From Limnoperna fortunei (taxonomy: Eukaryota > Mollusca > Bivalvia > Mytilida > Modiolidae), in contig OX104113.1 of assembly GCA_944474755.1 (NCBI GenBank), forward strand, positions 48,871,644 through 48,935,643: a stretch of DNA of 64,000 bases, read 5' to 3'. The translations under genes and the position numbers were made by a program. How positions within the stretch are numbered: the first letter of the stretch is position 1; every line of letters begins with the position of its first letter. This document shows, one piece after another, positions 1 to 11,562 of this stretch. A model generated the notes under the pieces. It did no database searches, had not been told where the DNA came from, and was given only the letters and a program-made list of their open reading frames with translations.

Positions 1-693
1 TCAATAATTGGAGAGGTAATAAAATTAAAAGAAGATCCCAATCTTTAGGTACTTTTACTTGTGAGCTAATGTCATACTAGTAACTTTTCTTTCTTGTCTA
101 TCTCTACATTATTTTATTGTGCATAAACTATTTTCCAGTTTAAAATTGTTTATAAAATCCTGATTTTTGGATTTTCCAGGAAGAGAACAAAATAGCAGTA
201 ATAATCTTAATTACATATTTTTGTTAAATTTTTGCAATGCAAGTAACTTTTATTTGTAATATGGGGTCAAATATTTTTTTTAAAGGAAAAATAACTTCCA
301 GCATTTAAAAAATTATAGAAAATAGAGTTTCCAACTTTTTTGACATAATTACTGAACTCCATTACTCGGTTCTCTGCCTATAATTAAGATATTTTACTTG
401 TAACTTGTATAAAAAGTGTTAGTAATTAATATGTTGGTAAATAAACCAGTAGGTATAATTCCTGGCAGATATTTTAAATTTACTCAAATTTAAAAATAAA
501 TAATAACAGAAATTTTAAATAATTTCATCGTCATGGTAAATATCTACTGGGGTATTCCCATTTTTCAGAACAAATAGACAAAATGGTCATTTTGACCTAA
601 TTTTTATACTTGATTTAATTATTTTATTTTTTATATCATAAAGAACAAAGGTAAATGGGAAAAACTTGCTAATCTTTTTTATGAATGTGATTT

Positions 694-730
<37 letters not shown>

Positions 731-1079
731 GTATGTCTGTACAGGCTGGATATTGATCTTTTATTGCATTTTAATCCATTGTATTGTACGTTATTTGTTG
801 ATCAATATGTGACACTTGAATAAAATAAATATTATTATTATTATTACATATCAACTACTATGCTTTAGCAAAAGGGATTCAATTAAAATGTTGTACAATG
901 TATTTGATAAAAAATTTGGCAACATTAATTAGGATACATGCTTGTTTATCACAGATGACTAACAAATTTGGTTTGAGCTACAATAATTTGGAATTGTATG
1001 TATAGTATAACATGCAGAGTATACATGAATACAGAGGTTATCACAATATTTAGTAATGAAAAGTTGTTTTCCATTACAG
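1..1079. other. Intron upstream of the first visible exon of gene 1
   Basis: No coding sequence seen. The stretch is AT-rich and ends in a good splice acceptor (pyrimidines then ACAG at 1076-1079). It holds a (TA)n run around 698-725, followed by 120 bp that ends in AATAAA and a TTA repeat near 830-846, which looks like the 3' tail of a retroposon. Not assigned to a family. Confidence 0.6.
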
Positions 1080-1839
1080 ATGAAATGAAAAGGGACAACA
1101 ATGGACTCCAACAGGAAATTGTTAAACTCAAAGCAGAAAACCATGTGAATGGTGGTAAAATCAATGAGATGAGAGAAAGGTTTAAGATAAGTGAGGCTTG
1201 TGACAGAGAATTAAAGAAGGAATTGGCTGAAAAAAATAGGAATAACAAAGATCTGTCAGACCAGTTGGAAAGATTTGGAGCCCAAAACCATGCGCAGAGT
1301 ATGGTCATAGAGGAGCAGAAAAATAGAATGGCTGAAAAAGACAGGAACAACAAAGATCTGTCAGACCAGCTGGAAAGACTTGGAACAGACAACCATGTGC
1401 AGAGTATGGTCATAGAGGAGCAGAAAGATAGAATGGCTGAAAAAGACAGGAGTAACAAAGATCTGTCAAACCAGTTGGAGATACTTGGAGCAGACAACCA
1501 TGCGCAGAGTATGGTCATAGAGGAGCAGAAAGATAGAATGGCTGAAAAAGACAGGAGTAACAAAGATCTGTCAGACCAGTTGGAAAGACTTGGAGCAGAC
1601 AACCATGAGCAGAGTATGGTCATAGAGGAGCAGAAAGATAGAATGGCTGAAAAAGACAGGAGTAACAAAGATCTGTCAAACCAGTTGGAAAGACTTGGAG
1701 CAGACAACCATGCGCAGAGTATGGTCATAGAGGAGCAGAAAGATAGAATGGCTGAAAAAGACAGGAGTAACAAAGATCTATCAGACCAGTTGGTAAACTT
1801 AAAACAATTTTGCAAGTAAGTACAAATAATGTTTGGTAT

Positions 1840-1892
<53 letters not shown>

Positions 1893-4800
1893 TTGTGTGT
1901 GTGTGTGTGTGCAGGTGGGCCGGACTGTGAAAAGGGGGGGGGGGGTGTTTGGGTAGGTGTGCAGTTGAAAAATATTTTACAAAATGACATGCAAAATTCA
2001 GTTTTCATTTTTGTTGATTTTTGATGATAGATATAAAAATAAACATGCAAATATACCATCATTAATTTATAGTAGGCTGTATTGTTACACCCTCTTCCAC
2101 GCCGTAACAATACTTCATGGCGATCCACCCAAATGTGGTGATTTTAAATGATCTATAGTGTTTCATGGCGAAACACCAAATTATTTTGTCACGACATCCT
2201 TCGAGAAAAAGTCCTATAAATTTTCCTTTGATGTGCTGTCGTCAACATGAGCTTTATATTACCTGTGATGATTGTCTGCAATTGAAAACGTGTTCAATAG
2301 GGTCAGGTGAGCTATTGCCATCACTTGGCGTCTGTCGTCATCAGTCGTCAGCGTTGTTAACTTTTTTTAAAAATTCTTCTCCTCCAAAACCACTGAAAGG
2401 ATTGCTTTGCAACTTTGCACACATCATTTGGCTTATAGTTCAAAAAAGTGTAACAGATACAGGAAAACCGAAGAAACCGAAGAAACCGTCCTACTTCAGC
2501 ATCAAAAGCTCTACAAAACACTCCATTGGGTCAAAGTTGTATGACAACTCCTTGTAAGAGTAATTGCCCTTTAATTGTGGAAATTGATGATTTTTGCCAT
2601 TTTTGCCTAAAAATCTTGAAAATTATTAGAACTAGAGAAAAAGTTAGCATTGCTTAATTGAGAGCTACAAAAATGACTTTAAGGTGAAGATTGTCTGATG
2701 AACTGTTTAGGAATTATTCTCCTTGAACATTTTTTTAATGAATTTTAATTGATTGTAAAAAATCTACTCCTCTTTAATCAATAAAAGGACTGCTTTGAAA
2801 CATTGCACACATCATTTTTAGGATGTCCTCTACCAAAATTGTGCAAATCATGACAGCTGACTACCTACATAGCTACTTTGGCTTAAAATAGAAAGGTGGG
2901 GGGGGGTCAAGATAGTTTTTGGCTTATAGTTAAAAAAGTATAACAGGTACAGCAAATAAATTTGAAGTGAACCTCCCTCCTAAGCATCAAAAGCTTCTCC
3001 TTATAATAGTTATTTTCCTTAAAAGGTCAAAATTAATGATTAAAGTGTTGGGCAATTCCCTATAGGAAAGAAAAGCTGGATAAAAAAGGGTTGCTTGGTT
3101 TCAGGTTCAGGTGAGCAATACAGGCTACTGGGAGCCTCTAGTTTAACTGATAACCAATGTTTTTATACCCCCGCCATTCATCTGTCCACATTTGGTTTCC
3201 GGATGATAATTCAAAAAGGTTACATTTGAATGAAACTTTGGGATATTGTTATATATCAGGTTGGTAAAAAGCCTATTGATTTTGGGGGAAATCCGTCAAA
3301 TTTCAAGGTCGCAGTCCACGAAAAATGTTAGAAATTTGTACAAAAAAGTTGTTTCCAGACGACAACTCAAAAAGTTTGCATGTGATTTGAATGAAACTTT
3401 GGGATATTGTTATAAATCAGGTTGTAAGAAGCTTATAGATTTTGGGGGAAATCCATCAAATTTCAAGGTCACAGTCCACGAAAAACGTTATTAATTTTTA
3501 CAAAAGCAGGGGTATACGTGATCGCTAGATTGATTTTGTCTAGTTTTAATCTGCAATTTCTATTGACAAATTACTAATTACTAATATTGTGTTTTGGTTT
3601 CCATGGTCATTTTATGCAGGTAAATTTTTTACAGTTGTATCAATTGGAAATTTACATGTATTTATCTATAATAAGAATGATTGCAGTTGTGTTTATTATT
3701 TTAGTTAGTGTATTACAATCGAAAGTGGGTATGGAGAGCAGTTTATGCATTGATTTGTATTGGTCTTGTCTGGTTTTTTAAACCACTGCTTGCCCACTCC
3801 ACAGAGTCGGGGGTATATAGTGAGTTGCATATCCATCCGTCCAAATTTGGTTTCGGATGATAATTCAAAAAGTTTGCATCCAATTTAAATTTAAATTTGC
3901 GATATTATTACATATCAGATTGGTAAGAAGCCTATCAATTTTGGGGGAAGTCCGTCAAATTTCAAGGTCACATTCAACAAAAAACATTAGAAAAAAGATG
4001 TATCCTGACAACAACTCCAAAATTTGATTTGATTTCAATGAGACTTTGGAATATAGTTTCATATTAGATGGATCAGAAGCCTATTGTTTTTTGGGGAAAT
4101 CTATCAAAATTCGAGGTCCTCATTGACAAAAAAAGTTAGAAATTTTTACAAAAAATTTGATTCCGGACAATAACCCAAAAAGTTTGCCTTTGATTTCAAT
4201 GAAACTTGGGGATATAGTTTCATATTAGGTGGATCAGAAGCCTATTGATTTCTGGGCAAATCCATCAAATTTCAAGGTCATATTTGTCAATAAATGTTAG
4301 AAAAAAAAAATGTTTCCAGTATAATAACACTAAAAGTATGTATTTGATTTCAATGAAACTTTACGATATTATTATATATCAGGTGGGTAAAAAGTCTATT
4401 TATGCTGGAGGATTCCATCAGTGGTCAAGGTCACAACAAAAATGCATTAGAATTGTTTACAGAAAACAAGTGAAGTTCTGCAAAAAGTGGGGGTATCAGT
4501 GATCGCTAGATCAACTTTTTCTAGTTTTTAGCTCACCTGACCCGAAGGGTCATGTGAGCTATTGCCATCACTTGGCGTCCGTCGTCGTCGTCGTCGTCGT
4601 CGTTAACTTTTCTTCAAAAATCTTCTCCTCCAAAACCACTAAAGGGATTGCTTTGAAACTTTGCATACATCATCAGTAAAATGCCCTCTACCAAGTTTGC
4701 CCAAATCATGGCCTCAGACCAACCAACATGGCCGCCATGGCTAAAAATAGAACAGGGGGGTCAAAATACGGTTTTTTGCTTATAGTTCAAAAAGTATAAC

Positions 4801-7800
4801 AGATACAGGAAAACCGAAGAGACCTTCCTTCTTCAGCATCTAAAGCTCTACAAAACACTCCATAGGGTCAAAGTTGTATGATGACTCCTTGTAGGAGTTA
4901 TTGCCCTTTAATTGTCAAAATTGATGATTTTTGCCATTTTTGCCTCAAAATCTTGAAAATTATTAGAACTAGAGAAAAAGTTAGCATTGCTTAATTGTTC
5001 TGCTCTATGAGGGCTACAAAAATGACTTTAAGGGTCAAGATTATCTGATTAACCGTTTAAGAGTTATTCCCCTTGAACTGTTTTTTTTAATCGGTTTTAA
5101 TTGATATTTTAAAATCTTCTCCTCTGAAACAACTGAAAGTACTGCTTTGAAACTTTGTACACATCATCTGTCAAATGTCCTCAACCAAGTTTGCACCAAC
5201 CATGGCTGCAGATTAACCAACATGGCCACCATGGCTAAAAATAGGATGGGGGGGGGGGGGGCGGTAAAATGGTAAAATACAGTTTTTGGCTTATATTTAA
5301 AAAAGTGTAACAGATACAGGAAAACCGAAGAGACATGCCTTCATCTGCATCAAAAGCTCTAAGAAACACTCCATTGGGTTGAAGTTGTATGATGACTCCT
5401 TATAGGAGTTATTGCCCTTTAATTGTCAAAATTGATGATTTTTTCTATTTTTGCCTCAAAATCTTGAAAATTATTAGAACTAGAGAAAAAGTTAGCATTG
5501 CTTAATTGTTCTGCTCTATGAGGGCTACAAAAATGACTTAAGGGTCAAGATTGTCTGATTAACCGTTTAAGAGTTATTCCCCTTGAACTGTTTTTTTTAA
5601 TCGGTTTTAATTGATTTTTTAAAATCTTCTCCTCTGAAAGTACTGCTTTGAAACTTTGTACACATCATCTTTAGGACTAGAGAAAAAGTTAGCATTGCTT
5701 AATTGTTCTGCTCTATGAGGGCTACAAAAATGACTTAAGGGTCAAGATTGTCTGATTAACCGTTTAAGAGTTATTCCCCTTGAACTGTTTTTTTTAATCG
5801 GTTTTAATTGATTTTTTAAAATCTTCTCCTCTGAAAGTACTGCTTTGAAACTTTGTACACATCATCTTTAGGATGTCCTCTACCAAAATTGTGCAAATCA
5901 TGACACCTGACTACCTACATAGCTACGTTGGATTAAAATAGAAAAAATGAAAATGGGGGGGGGGGGGGGGGGGGGGTCGAGAGTTTTCGACTGATATAAC
6001 CATCAAAAGATCCTCCTTAAAGGAGTTATTTCCCTTAAAAGGTCAAAATTAATGATTTTTGCAGAAGTGTTGGGCAATTCCTTATAGCAAAGAAAAGCTG
6101 GATAAAAAAGGGTTGTCTGGTTTCAGGTTCAGGTGAGCGATACAGGCTCCTGGGAGCCTCTAGTTTATGTTTTGTTCTTTGTTAATTTTTGATGATTTTT
6201 TTTGTTTTGTCTTTGAGTAATTATTTATATTGTAAGGTTTATGTTTGGTTTATTTCCACTCTGTAACATAATACAGCATTTTTCTTTTGATCTTTTTATG
6301 ATTTAATTACACCTAACCTGTGTGTTGTGCAACATCATGAGAAGTTTAATGTTAAACCAGAGTTTCACATCACGTGATAACAAATCCCATACATTAAAGT
6401 AGGCTGTATGGAACTTAATAGAATTGTAATGATATCTTGACAGCACTCGGTAGAGTGGTATTGCCTGAAACATTGATAATGCCCGAGCCAAAGGCTGGAT
6501 CATTATCAATGTTGAAGGCAATACCACTCTCCCGAGTGCTGTCAAGTATCATGAAAATGCCCTCTTTATAGGCAAGTATAATATTTATTTCATTGAAGAA
6601 TTTAAAAGTTTGTGTTGTTTGTGTTAAGTTTTCAAATTAAGTTTTATACAAGTATAATGAAACAAAATTAAATTTATGATTGGTATGTGCGATTTTTATT
6701 TGTAAATCAATTATTTAGTCTCCTTTGATGACAAATGCTAAGTTTAATTTAACTCAAAATCACTGGACAGGGCATTACCATGACATGATAATGCCCTCAT
6801 GTCAAATTACTGCAGATTAATTAATACCAGCTGATCTTGTTTTATCCAATGGAAACAAACATAATTATACTGATATGAAATAATATGGTATAGTAATCCA
6901 TCAACTTTTAAGTTATTCCATGGAGTACTAAGCCCTGCCTCTTGTAGTCTTTCAAAATGCTAAATGAACAGCACATATAGATCCTCTATACAGACAGTCT
7001 AGCACACCATTCTCTGATAACAATAATGTTATGTCCATTCCAAAGTCTATTAATTTAATTATATTACAAAACATATATATCATGCCTTATCGATTAACAT
7101 ATTTGAATTAACTTGTGATAATGCACTCGTTTGTTTAAATAATTTGTTAATTTGTAAAAGGCATGTAATATATATTATTTCATATCTGACAGTAAAATTA
7201 TGTTTGTTTTAATTGGATAAAACAAGGTCAGCTGGTATTAGTTAATTTGCAGTAATTTGATGTGAGGGCATTACGTCGTGGTAATGCCCTCTCCAGTAAC
7301 AAGCAACATAAAACTTTTTTTTTTTTAATTTATAAAAAAATATATGTACATGTACAATCCAAATGAGGAAAAAATGTCATAAAGTTTAGAAAACTAACTG
7401 TGTATTGCTAAAAATGCCAAACAATGATATATAATGAGGCCAAACATTCAAATCATACAGCAAGCAGCTACATATACATAATACGGTCTTAAACACATGG
7501 TTTCTTAATTCTTCAATAAAATAAATATAATAGTTGCTTATATAGCTGGCATTGTTATGACACTTGACAGCACTTTAACATTGATAAAGCCCTTGCCTTT
7601 GGCTCGGGCATAATCAATGTTTCAGGCAATACCACTCTCCCTTGTGCAGTCAAGATATCATGACAATGCCCTCTATATAAGCAACTATTGTATAAATATA
7701 CCATATTGCATTTCATGTAATTTCAGTTTAATTTTTGTGGTATTTGTAGTTGTTTATTATAAAAATTGCTTATATTGGTAATGAAAAAACTACTGGATCT

Positions 7801-10800
7801 TTAATGAATAAATGTACACAATTTTCATTTTATGTTACATTTTGTATTCAATTAGACAATATATAACAGATGTACGTGTATTTTTGTATGGTAAATGCAA
7901 TCATTGTTCTTCTTTGATAACAGGGTTGTGATTGGTGTTTTTGTTCTGTTGAGCTTGGTACTCTGGAAAGAAGGAAGCATTAGTGGAGAAATACCATTCT
8001 ACATATTAGTTGTCTTAATTGCTACCTGGTTTGGCATGTTTGGTCTTCCTGACTTACCTGTAATTTATATAGCATGAAAGAGTAGGTATGTTTTTCATTT
8101 ATTAAATTATTACACCCAGATTTATTATTTTGAGATGTTCAAGGAATCCATTATCTTTTAATATAATATTTCTGGGAATACTGTACTTTCTTTGACCTTC
8201 ACTATTACTGTACAAACATACCATAAATCGGGTTATTTTGGCAATGGGATATTTTGGCATTTTCCTCTCAAAACCGTGTTTTATTTTTGGTGTGTTTAAT
8301 TTTGGTGTTTCATCCAACTGATGTGTTAAATTTTGGCACCTTTAATAGTTGCTCTTTTAAAGCGCAGTAGCGAGCAAAGTTAATTTATCCTGCAATCAGT
8401 ACATTTACTGTACAATAAAGGTAGCCAAATAAATTTTTGCTTTATTCGGCAGTGCCAAATAAAGTCTCCTGGTACCCTTGTCTCCGCTTCTTACGATATT
8501 TAGCATCCTGTTCTGGTTTACGACGTGTTGTCGAATACAGTATTTGTTTGTGACGTGAGGCTATCACTTAAAAACGCGCCGAAAATTTCACGGCAGAAAT
8601 CTGCTAAAAGTGCAAATTTTTCATGTTTTTTCTTCGCTGTAAAATGTATTTTAAATTTCCAGGATAAAAACAATATTCGTACAGTGTCCAAAAATATTAA
8701 GTTTATTTGTACTCGCCGCTAAACAGGTGAGAAATGCTCGGCAGAGCCTCGCATTTCTACCTGTTTCTAAGTCTCGTACAAATAAATTTTATATTTTCGG
8801 ACACTGAACGAATATTGTATATATATATATATGATTTATATATTATATATTGGTATATTATTAATATTAGATATTTTCTTTATTTTGATTTGTCTAACAA
8901 TACCACGTGGTCATTTTTTATTTCTTTGGGCACATATAATATACCAAAAATAGAATTTTCCAACGATATTTTGTTATGCTGCATACCTATACAGCACGTT
9001 ACTTAAAATAGTTTAAAAAAATTCCAAAAGTTAAATCGGTATATCACATGACAAATTTATCCAATCAAAATACTAGTTTATTTTGTTTATTAGGTTCTAT
9101 TTTGGTAAATTTGATGTAGATAAAGGGGTCTGTTGTATTTTTGATGTGGAATACTTGTCATAGAACAATTACACATTTATTATGTATGTAGACCCGTAAT
9201 CATATTACATTTTAAAAATCTGTCAAATAAATGGTGTGCACACAAAAAATGAAATATTTTTTTCAACAATCATGACAATAGGTTATATTAATAATATAAC
9301 AATTATAGCTTAAGATTCGGTCAATACAAGAATATATCGACCAACAGATGTTTGGTCGATATATTCTCGTATCGACCTCATACCAAAGCTATAAGTGTAT
9401 AATATAATTTGTGGCGACTGCATCTATCCACTTTGAGATCCAACCATGCCGCTGAAACTGTGTATAATTAAATTTTAATTAAACATTAATTAATTACCAC
9501 ACATATCATATATACCAAATGTTCATTATCGTTCTTTTGTTAGGAATTATTGATCACAGATTTAAATTTTAATCCTTTTCCTATTCCAGCAGTATTTCTT
9601 GACTGAATGACGATGAAGGTGTTTTTTTATTATCAATAAAATTATCTGATTTGTAAATGATAAGCCAGACATAATTATGTATGAATAGAAATTTACAAAT
9701 TGTGTTTTTCTTAACAGTTTTTAAGAAAATAAGGAAATTTGCATGCAAATATACACTTGTTATTTTCCTTTACACACACTTGGGTATTAAGACATAGACT
9801 TTACCATAATGTCTAACCGGTCAGATATTTTGGCATTTCAAATATTGGTGCATGCTTTATTTTGGTGAGTTTACCGAAAGCGCCAAGTAAGCCAAAACTA
9901 AACTACAACCAAAAAAACCAGATTTATGGTAAATCCTTAATAAATGATTCTTTTTTTTTGCCAAAACAACTTCAATTTTGAACTTTCTAATGAAAATGAG
10001 TATATAAAAATTTTTTAACTGATAAATTTACAGATTTGCAAATAATTAAAATCTTATGTTAGGAAACCACAGGGCCAATTTGAACCAAATTCTTTATATT
10101 TGGTCACTGGAAGGCACCATACCAAATTTTGATTGTTCCACCCAGCCTTGCAACTAATTTTGCAACAAATACTGAAGTTGAAGTCATTTTAATAGCATGT
10201 TTAGCTTTTGAGTTGTTTTATTGTATACCATTTTTATGCCCTGTGACTAAAAGTCGGATGGAAATTTTAATTTATCCTTGTCCATCCATGGTTCCATCTA
10301 TTCGTCCAGATTAGCTTGTGTCCTTCTACAGTTCTAGGGATACAACATTTATATTTTGCAGAATGTTTGTATACATAAAGAAGATGTGCAGGACCAAAGG
10401 GATTTTATTTTCATTAAGTTTTTATCAAATTGGAGATAGGTGTACAGTGTAGGTTCCTGCCTAATAGGAGTACATGCCTTGTCTGGCTATCTCCTCCTTC
10501 ATCTTTTAAGCTACAGTGTTTATATTGGTACAATATTTGAACACATAATGGAGATGTTCAGGGCCAAAGGATTTTTATTTTTGATAAATATTCTTAAAAC
10601 TAAAGATTGTTGGACATTTTGTGATAACTGAAATAGGGGTACATGTCTTGTCCAGCTATCTCCTCCTTCATTTTTAGAGCTATGGTATTTATATTTAGGA
10701 GGATGTTTCCAAACATAAGAAATCTATTAGATGCAGTTTGCTGTTGCACTTGAACATGACCCAAAAGAAGCTTTTCGACCAATCAAAAATATGAAAATTC

Positions 10801-11153
10801 TTTTCGACATGTAATAAAATTCTGTATCACACTTGAATATCTGCCTTGGACATAAGGATGTGTTAAAGCAGACTAATTCTGAATACTTCTTAAATTGCAT
10901 CATAATTTACGCATTCAAATGTCAACAGGTCCTTTGTGATAGTTCCTATCACTAGGCTTTAGTTGGATACATTTTATTTTATCCTAGATGAAATGCCAAA
11001 TGAAATGGGAGGTCATATATGATTAAGTTAATTTTGTGGGCAATAGCTATAAGATTTGAAGATGAAATCGTTATTTTAATTTTCTTTTTACAGCTTGCTG
11101 AAGAGGATGCATTAATCAAAGATGCCAACCATTCTGAAAGAATGAGATTGTAG
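1080..11153 (+). CDS. Partial gene: repeat-rich coiled-coil protein with C-terminal membrane hairpin (3 exons, 5' end missing)
   Basis: Family not recognised. Exons 1080-1815, 7924-8059 and 11094-11153 join in matching phase (2+1, then 0) and give 309 full residues plus a stop (TAG 11151-11153). The first visible exon is hydrophilic and Lys/Glu-rich, a coiled coil with five near-identical 35-residue units (five heptads each). The second exon encodes two hydrophobic stretches (VVIGVFVLLSLVLW and PFYILVVLIATWFGMFGL) split by a short polar loop (KEGSISGE), like a membrane hairpin or two-pass anchor. The last exon adds a short acidic tail ending HSERMRL. Donor GTAAGT follows 1815; GTAATT follows 8059. 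Inference: a membrane-anchored, elongated cytoplasmic coiled coil. It could be a longer protein whose N-terminal domain is off-window, and small exons between 1815 and 7924 cannot be excluded. Confidence 0.7.
1217..1792 (+). repeat. 105-bp in-frame tandem repeat inside the coiled-coil exon
   Basis: The motif beginning MAEKDRSNKDLS starts at 1328, 1433, 1538, 1643 and 1748, an exact 105-bp step, with a more diverged unit upstream. Each unit is 35 residues, exactly five heptads, so gain or loss of a unit keeps both the frame and the coiled-coil register. The near identity of units suggests recent expansion or homogenisation. Confidence 0.9.
1841..1945. repeat. Microsatellite cluster (CT)n-(GT)n and poly-G
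   Basis: A (CT)n run at 1841-1888 passes directly into (GT)n at 1889-1911, and a 12-bp G run lies at 1934-1945. It starts 25 bp after the splice donor of the coiled-coil exon, as a pyrimidine-rich tract on the sense strand. Confidence 0.95.
2299..3141 (+). mobile_element. Family-1 repeat, copy A (Helitron-like ends), 5' arm missing
   Basis: Begins at GGGTCAGGTGAGCTATTGCC, the second arm of the family's 5' hairpin, and ends in the family's 3' hairpin GGGAGCCT followed by CTAG and then T. The interior shares blocks with the other copies: the ACTTGGCGTC start, CTTCTCCTCCAAAACCACT, TTGCCCTTTAATTG and ACTAGAGAAAAAGTTAGC. No protein is encoded; the short open frames over it are chance. Confidence 0.75.
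3160..3543 (+). mobile_element. Family-2 repeat, copy 1
   Basis: Begins TTTTTATACCCCCGCC and ends with a small palindrome (GATCGCTAGATT), a T-rich spacer and CTAGT. Inside are two tandem subunits of about 180 bp, each containing GAAACTTTGGGATATTGTTA and GATTTTGGGGGAAATCC. It starts just after family-1 copy A. Confidence 0.7.
3790..4524 (+). mobile_element. Family-2 repeat, copy 2, with about four tandem subunits
   Basis: Runs from a GAGTCGGGGGTATATAGTG start to GATCGCTAGATC, an 8-base spacer and CTAGT. The internal subunit (ATGAAACTTTGG, GGATCAGAAGCCTATTG, AAATTTCAAGGTCA) recurs about four times with substantial divergence. The left boundary is uncertain by some tens of bases. Family-1 copy B starts six bases after the CTAG. 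Confidence 0.65.
4530..6163 (+). mobile_element. Family-1 repeat, copy B, complete at both ends
   Basis: The 5' end AGCTCACCTGACCCGAAGGG continues into TCATGTGAGCT, so the first 31 bp fold into a hairpin. A GTC-trinucleotide run follows. The 3' end is AGGCTCCTGGGAGCCT followed by CTAG and T. G runs sit at about 5249-5261 and 5956-5977. No transposase or helicase is encoded. Confidence 0.8.
5479..5870 (+). repeat. 197-bp tandem duplication inside family-1 copy B
   Basis: The block starting ACTAGAGAAAAAGTTAGC at 5479 recurs at 5676 with almost no difference through GTACACATCATCTTTAGGA. The near identity means the duplication is much younger than the element, whose other blocks have drifted. 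Confidence 0.85.
6431..7676. repeat. Large composite foldback (nested inverted repeats)
   Basis: Three palindromic blocks are symmetric around about 7050. The outer left block (6431-6555) is itself a hairpin: GATATCTTGACAGCACTCGG faces CGAGTGCTGTCAAGTATC. A similar hairpin lies at 7556-7676. Between them, 6767-6880 is the reverse complement of about 7185-7310 (TGGATAAAACAAGGTCAGCT faces AGCTGATCTTGTTTTATCCA). No coding sequence. It looks like a foldback MITE or two MITEs inserted symmetrically. Confidence 0.75.
8671..8817. repeat. Foldback hairpin with about 60-bp arms
   Basis: CAATATTCGTACAGTGTCC on the left faces GGACACTGAACGAATATTG on the right. The inner arms (TTTATTTGTACTCG, ACAGGTGAGAAATGC) also pair, and the centre is CTCGGCAGAG. 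It lies in the second intron of gene 1 and is probably a short MITE. Confidence 0.8.
9306..9392. repeat. Near-perfect hairpin with about 40-bp arms
   Basis: The left arm TAGCTTAAGATTCGGTCAAT and the AATATATCGACCAA that follows pair with TTGGTCGATATATTCTCGTA onward, ending AAAGCTA. The loop is about 9 bases. No target duplication was identified. Confidence 0.8.
10320..10800 (+). repeat. Degenerate tandem repeat, period about 171 bp
   Basis: Three diverged copies of a block containing TTTATATT, a variant of GGATGTTTGNANACATAA and GGNCCAAAGG lie near 10345, 10515 and 10685. The block around TCTCCTCCTTCATTTTTA is also shared. It lies in the last intron of gene 1. Small open frames here are not supported as genes. 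Confidence 0.6.
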
Positions 11154-11321
11154 TTTAAGCATTACTACCTTCATTGACAAGAATTAGCATGTACAGGATA
11201 CACTTTTGTATATAATACATGTATTTTGTGATATGAAGGACCAATTGTTGAAATCCAGTATATACCTGTTTATGTTTTTGTTTTGTATTTATTTTTTATA
11301 AAGCATTATATGCAGTAAGGG

Positions 11322-11562
11322 GTTGTCCATAATTGTCAACCATTTTCATAAGTGTGCAAACCGCACACTTGAGGGAGGGGGTTAAAAATTTCGACATTTT
11401 TGCATACACTTTTTTTTTATCTTCTGAAATTTTTCGTTTCTGTGGAGTTTGGTTTTTATATTATTTTAATGGTTGATGTACACTTTTTGATGGTGGGGTG
11501 GGGGGTCTCAAAAAGTGTGCTTTTTGCACACTTGTGAAAATGGTTGACAATTATGGACGAAC
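11322..11562. mobile_element. MITE with 36-bp terminal inverted repeats
   Basis: The left end GTTGTCCATAATTGTCAACC and following bases match the reverse complement of the right end (GGTTGACAATTATGGACGAA) over about 36 bp with three mismatches. The element is 241 bp and non-coding. It lies about 170 bp past the stop codon of gene 1, so it may be part of its 3' untranslated region. Confidence 0.85.

Noticed and set aside
949..1815. 288-codon open frame on the minus strand, Leu/Ser-rich
   Set aside because: Shadow of the coiled-coil exon: a repeat whose length is a multiple of three keeps other frames open. The plus frame has splice signals and heptads.
7895..8077. Stand-alone 60-residue membrane protein
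   Set aside because: Its first residues are intron sequence before a CAG acceptor, and its last four lie after a GTAATT donor; it is an internal exon.
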